A stretch of DNA of 64,000 nucleotides, from the NCBI RefSeq assembly GCF_036711975.1, contig NW_027248941.1:806001-870000 (forward strand), read 5' to 3'. The stretch comes from Onthophagus taurus (lineage: Eukaryota > Arthropoda > Insecta > Coleoptera > Scarabaeidae). Numbering within the stretch: position 1 is the stretch's first letter; every line of letters begins with the position of its first letter. Of this stretch, positions 58,553 through 64,000 are shown one piece after another. The notes below the pieces were generated by a model. The model searched no databases and was not told the origin of the DNA. It saw nothing but the letters and a program-made list of their open reading frames with translations. The translations under genes were made by a program, and so were the position numbers.

Positions 58553-61500
58553 ATGTTTAGATTTTTGAGCGGGCGAAAGGGCAAACGCTCCGAGGGAAAT
58601 TCTCAAAGCAGGAATTCTCGCCACGCCGTCCACAAAGGGTTAATTCAGTGCAAAGTGATTCTTTTAGACGGAACCGATCTTTCCGTGGAATTATCGGTGA
58701 GTAAAGTTTTTTTGTTTGTGGTGTTTAGGTGTGGGTGGAATTATATCAGCGATACTCAAACAATTGTGTTTTATTTTTTCAAGTATTAAAGTTATTTTAA
58801 GTTTTAATTATCGGGATTAAATAGAATTAGATTACATTGACGTTTTAGGTTAAAACATAACCCCATTTTTCTTTTGTTTTTGTTTTAAGTCAAAAAATTT
58901 TTAGGTTATGTTTTTATTAATTTTTTTTTAAATTAATTTTAGAAAAAAGCCGAAGCAAGAGATCTCTACGAACAAGTGTTTTATTCGTTAGATTTGATCG
59001 AAAAGGATTATTTTGGGTTACAATTCACGGATGTTAATCACGTCAAACATTGGCTCGATCCTACGAAATCGATAAAAAAGCAAATTAAAAGTACCCCACT
59101 TATTTTCTTACCTAAATTAACACTATTTTTATTAATTTTGATGTTTTTTTAGTTGGCCCTCCATATACTTTGCGATTAAAAGTAAAATTTTACTCATCAG
59201 AGCCAAATAACCTCAGAGAAGAATTAACGAGGTACCAATTTTTCCTGCAATTAAAACAAGATATTTTAGAGGGCCGATTGGAGTGCCCCCATCAAACGGC
59301 CGTTGAATTAGCCGCGTTATCTTTACAATGTACTTAAAAATTAAACATAACCTAAAAATTTTTTTTAATCAAACTTATTTTTATAGCCGAATTGGGTGAT
59401 TATGATGAATCCCAACACACGGCAGCTACTGTTTCTGAATTTCGTTTCGTTCCAAATCAATCAGAAGAAATGGAAATTGAAATTTTGGAGGAATTTAAGA
59501 AAGTTCGTGGGTTATCCCCCGCTCAAGCCGAAATGAGTTATTTGAATAAAGTGAAATGGCTCGAGATGTACGGTGTTGATATGCACACCGTTTTAGTAAG
59601 TTTTTATTTAAATAAAAATGTTTTTTAATTAATTTTAATTTAATAAAGGGAAAAGATGGAATGGAATACCACTTAGGTTTAACCCCAACCGGAATTTTAG
59701 TCTTCGAAGGTTCCCAAAAAATCGGATTATTCTTCTGGCCAAAAATCGGAAAGTTAAACTTCAAAAAGAAAAAGCTCACTTTAATCGTGGTCGAAGACGA
59801 CGATCAAGGACGCGAACAAGAACACACTTTTGTATTTAGGTTAGAATCTAAATCTTTTAAATCGATTAATTTGATTAAAAAATGATTTTTTAAGGTTGCA
59901 TAATGAGAAAGCTTGCAAACACTTGTGGAAATGCGCTGTTGAACATCACGGCTTCTTCCGGCTTCAAGCTCCCGTTAAGGGGCCCTCAGCCAGGCAGAAC
60001 TTTTTTAGGATGGGGTCGCGGTTTCGGTACTCGGGACGAACTGAATATCAAAGTACGCATCAAAATCGGGCGAGGAGGACGGTTCAACTTGAAAGGAGAC
60101 CAAGTCAAAGGTAAAAATGAACATTTATCTGTCAATTTTGACATTTTATCGCCAACTTCACGCGAAAACTTCATTTTATTAAATTTTAGTTGTAAATTTT
60201 TTAAATAACTAATTTTTTTTACAAATTTACAACAATTAAGTAACTTATCATTTATTTCTCCATATTTTTATCAAAAAAAAGTAAAAATACAAAAATTTAG
60301 TTATTTTTCTGTTAGTAAACATTCATCTGTCAATTGACGTTTTGTCACCAACCTCACGCGAATATTTTATGTCATTAAATTTTAGTTGTAATTTTTTTAA
60401 ATAACTCATTTTTTTTTACAAATTTGCAACAATTAAGTAACTTATAATTTATTTCTCATATTTGTATCAAAAAAAAGTAAAAATACAAAAATTTAGTTAT
60501 TTTTCTGTTAGTAAACATTCATCTATCAATTGACGTTTTGTCGCCAACCTCACGCGAATACTTCATGACATTAAATTTTAGTTGTAATTTTTTTAAATAA
60601 CTCATTTTTTTTTACAAATTTGCAACAATTAAGTAACTTATAATTTATTTTTCCATATTTGTATCAAAAAAAAGTAAAAATACAAAAATTTAGTTATTTT
60701 TCTGTTAGTAAACATTCATCTGTGAATTGACGTTTTGTCACCAACCTCACGCGAATATTTTATGTCATTAAATTTTAGTTGTAATTTTTTTAAATAACTC
60801 ATTTTTTTTTACAAATTTGCAACAATTAAGTAACTTATAATTTATTTCTCATATTTGTATCAAAAAAAAGTAAAAATACAAAAATTTAGTTATTTTTCTG
60901 TTAGTAAACATTCATCTATCAATTGACGTTTTGTCGCCAACCTCACGCGAATACTTCATGACATTAAATTTTAGTTGTAATTTTTTTAAATAACTCATTT
61001 TTTTTTACAAATTTGCAACAATTAAGTAACTTATAATTTATTTTTCCATATTTGTATCAAAAAAAAGTAAAAATACAAAAATTTAGTTATTTTTCTGTTA
61101 GTAAACATTCATCTATCAATTGACGTTTTGTCGCCAACCTCACGCGAATACTTTATGACATTAAATTTTAATTGTAATTTTTTTAAATAACTCATTTTTT
61201 TTACAAATTTGCAACAATTAAGTAACTTATAATTTATTTTTCCATATTTTTATCAAAAAAAAGTAAAAATACAAATATTTTGATATTTATCTGTTAATAA
61301 ACAGTCATCTATCAATTGACGTTTTGTCGCCAACCTCACGTGAATACTTCATGTCATTAAATTTTAGTTGTAAATTTTTTAAATAATTCATTTTTTTAAA
61401 AATTTACATCAATTAAGTAACTTATAATTGATTTTTCCATATTTGCATAAAAAAAGTAAAATAACAAATATTTAGTTATTTTTCTGTTAGTAAACATTCA

Positions 61501-64000
61501 TCTATCAATTGACGTTTTGTCGCCAACCTCACGCGAATACTTCATGTCATTAAATTTTAGTTGTAATTTTTTTAAATAACTTTTTTTACAAATTTACAAC
61601 AATTAAGTAACTTATAATTGATTTTTCCATATTTGTATCAAAAAAAAGTAAAAATACAAAAATTTGGTTACTTTTTAAATTTATTAAATTAATAAATTTA
61701 AAAAGTAACTAAATTTTTAGGGATTTTTATTTTTTTAAAATTTATTACTTTAAAAAAAAGTGACAGATTTAACATAACCACTAAAATTAATTTATTAACA
61801 TTTCTTTTTATTTCTAGATACGGTAGAAGACAAAGTCACGTTTTAAGAGAAAAATTAAGGGAACAACAACAATTATCACAACCACCAATCGAAACTGTCG
61901 ACTCAAACGCAAATAAAACAACCAACGTTGCTTCTACAACCACAACGGACACAATTCAACCCTCTTCGAGTCGATGCAGCGAACGATCGAATAAATCCAC
62001 GGCTACGAATGCCACAAATACGACGGATAACGACCCACTTTATTGTAAAGTTAATGATGATTTAACAAAATCGTTAACTCCAACAGGTCCTGATTCGTTA
62101 GGATTGGCAAGTCAAAGTAGTTTTGGGAAAGGTTCAACCGGTCATAATTCCTTTGGAAAAGCATCAATTGGTTGTGGTTCCTCCTACAGTCCCGTTTTAT
62201 CCGTTGGAAGTAAAAATGGCACTTTAAAACGGAATAAAACGGCGACTACTCCAACAAGTCCCACTCCATCATCAAACGCGGACTCTCAATTAGACTTTTT
62301 GTTGAAAAGTTTAGCAAAAGAGACTCTTAGTGGAATACAAAGAGATGAATCGAGGAATGAAACTAATAAATTAGAAGGTAAATTAATCGATTTAGTTAAG
62401 TATTTAATCGCTTTAAACGCATGCTGCAATTGTAATAATTGTTTTAGATTCAGAAGTAGAAGTGATAACGAAATCAATGCCTGCCGAATTGCCGAATAAC
62501 ATTACTAAACTTTGTAACACAGTAGCTAAACCTCTACCTCCCGGACAAGTAAAATGTAATATCTTAAAAGGTAGTTATTTACGCTTTTTGTAACTTAAAT
62601 AATAAATTATTTTTCTTGTTGTAGCGAAAATTGAAGAAGAATTAAACCAACAATTAGCTCCCCCGACGAAGTTAACCAATCAGATGTTTGTTGCAGCTGC
62701 AAAAGAAGACGAAACTAATTTAAATTCTTTAAACGCGGCTACATTCGTTTCTGTGGTGAGTTTAATTTTGTTGAAATCGATTTGTTGACGTTTTTCATTT
62801 TCATTATTTGTGGGGGCTTCCGCTTTTTTATATTTTTCACAGGGTGGTGATAAATTAACTTTAGCTGTAACCGGTCCCACAAGTACCAATCCGATAGTAA
62901 CTAATTCCCCGACCCGAGAAACACCACCAACGACCGAAAATCACCTTCAATTAATCAACCAATCGAATAACAACAATAACCAACAAAAACGTTGCACCAC
63001 CCCGGTTACCGTAACGTTTTTCGGTCACTCCGATCGTGGAAAATTGGAAAAAGTTATGATCTCCAGCCCGGAAATTAAAAACAAACAACAACCTTTAAGT
63101 TTATTATCAACCAACGGCGATGAGAAAGACTCGAATGGAATCGATAGTTTATTTAATTCGTTGAATTTCATCGATAACTCGATCACGCGGAAAGAATCCA
63201 ATTCGAATCCTTTTTTTAATCTATCCGGGGATAACGAAAACTGTAAGAATCCATTTCAAGAGAGTCATAATCCGTTTTTATCGGGGAATAATCCGTTTCG
63301 CGATGATTCGGATGGATTGGTTGAAAACGGTGGTGGGGAAAGGGAGGAAAATGGAAAGAAAGAGGTGAGATCGGCTTATTTGTTGCTTTTATTTCGCTGA
63401 ATTTGTGACGTTTTTCATTTTAATTCATTATAAATTAGTTTTTAAAATTAAATTAGACTGTTTAAGTGGCGCCATCTTTTAGCGAAACTTAATATTGATT
63501 TGTGTTTATATTTTTAACAAATTTTCTTTTTTTTTATTTAAATAACAATATATTAGGTAAAAATCACTTCGTAAATGCGTTATTTATCTTTTAAAATGTT
63601 AACAAAGTTATTAAAATTTAATTTTCGTAATTTTAATTTCTTAAAGTGGCGCCATCTTTTGGTGAAACTTTTTGTATTGTTTATTTCTCCAACGAATTTT
63701 TTCTTAAAAAAACGATATTTTATCTAAAAAAAAACAATTTAATCGATTCATAAACGCGTTATTTATGTTTTAAAGTGTTAACAAAGTTTTTTTTACAAAA
63801 TTAATTCGCGTTAAAAAGTTTCGTAAATACATAACCTAACATTTTTGATTTGAGTTATTTAAATTTTGTGTAGAATTAATTATTTAGGTTTATTAGTATT
63901 TATTACTAATAAAGGTATTTATGTTTTATTCAAATTAATTTAAATAATTTTTTTTAGGATGTAAAGCCATCGATAATTACCGTAAAACTTGAAAAATCGT
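58553..64000 (+). CDS. Yurt / EPB41L5-type FERM protein, 3' end outside window
   Basis: Eleven exons seen: 58553-58696, 58943-59090, 59153-59329, 59387-59595, 59649-59839, 59895-60110, 61818-62377, 62448-62570, 62625-62755, 62843-63364 and 63958-64000 (open); about 821 codons, all junctions in frame. The FERM domain spans about 30-330: [49 protein letters not shown] and [15 protein letters not shown]-adjacent segment follows ([24 protein letters not shown]). The rest is Ser/Thr/Asn-rich and disordered, with four NPF tripeptides in exon 10. Yurt limits apical Crumbs activity and acts at lateral membranes and septate junctions in insect epithelia; EPB41L5/4B are the vertebrate counterparts. Intron 6 (1.7 kb) is satellite. 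Confidence 0.93.
60112..61690. repeat. ~196-bp satellite in Yurt intron 6, about 8 units
   Basis: Landmark TCAATTGACGTTTTGTCGCC, with variants, recurs near 60330, 60527, 60725, 60920, 61117, 61310 and 61508, with AACCTCACGCGAATACTTCA and TTGCAACAATTAAGTAACTT in each unit. The first, most diverged unit begins directly at the splice donor. Confidence 0.93.
63455..63690. repeat. Two-copy repeat with AAGTGGCGCCATCTTTT in Yurt intron 10
   Basis: Cores near 63463 and 63644, each followed by GGTGAAACTT or AGCGAAACTT. The words AACGCGTTATTTATGTTTTA and GTTAACAAAG also recur on a ~180-base spacing. Confidence 0.82.

Noticed and set aside
59895-60208. Alternative frame over Yurt exon 6 reading into the intron
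   Set aside because: The frame continuous with exons 5 and 7 gives the conserved FERM and FERM-adjacent sequence; this one does not.

Overview
This window looks like nuclear DNA of an insect, possibly a beetle; the order-level guess is weak. It is very AT-rich and has short GT-AG introns. I could rebuild twelve protein-coding genes exon by exon, and their closest relatives by recalled sequence are insect proteins (Tao kinase, Tre1 receptor, Yurt, zyxin). No bacterial features, tRNA or rRNA genes, intact transposase or reverse transcriptase were seen. All exon joins were worked out by hand from reading frame, splice sites and remembered family sequences.

Layout: 1-1.8 kb satellite; 2.0-5.9 kb paraxis/TCF15-like bHLH gene (+) with a palindrome-rich satellite filling its last intron; 6.7-12.4 kb zyxin (+); 13.3-14.0 kb ATP-synthase c-subunit lysine methyltransferase (-), embedded in a satellite; 15.8-17.4 kb Tre1-type GPCR (-); 17.6-19.1 kb satellite; 19.7-20.6 kb TACO1 (+); 20.7-25.7 kb a ~190-bp satellite of about 26 units; 25.7-28.6 kb small repeats and a THAP-like fragment; 28.7-41.9 kb Tao kinase (-), with two introns inflated by two unrelated tandem arrays; 42.6-43.1 kb a GC-rich Tao promoter; 43.4-49.5 kb Mlh1 (+) surrounded by decayed copies of its own last exon; 50.5-51.6 kb eIF4H (+); 52.4-53.8 kb repeats; 54.8-55.8 kb PGAM5 (-); 56.3-57.0 kb DNAJC30-like (+); 57.3-58.1 kb TAF7 (-); 58.6-64.0 kb Yurt/EPB41L5 (+), cut by the window end.

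The genes are housekeeping or developmental and do not form one pathway. Four products are mitochondrial in their families (ATPSCKMT, TACO1, PGAM5, DNAJC30). PGAM5/DNAJC30 and TAF7/Yurt are close head-to-head pairs.

The unusual part is the non-coding DNA. More than ten private tandem-repeat families occupy roughly half the window, most with units near 185-205 bp or near 370-380 bp. Five unrelated families carry the same 9-mer, AGATGGCGC (34 exact copies by eye), which fits the CTCF core consensus. Several arrays contain captured pieces of the neighbouring gene (Mlh1 last exon, methyltransferase exon 1, zyxin first coding exon). No new protein system was seen; the candidate novelty is this satellite and insulator-like landscape.
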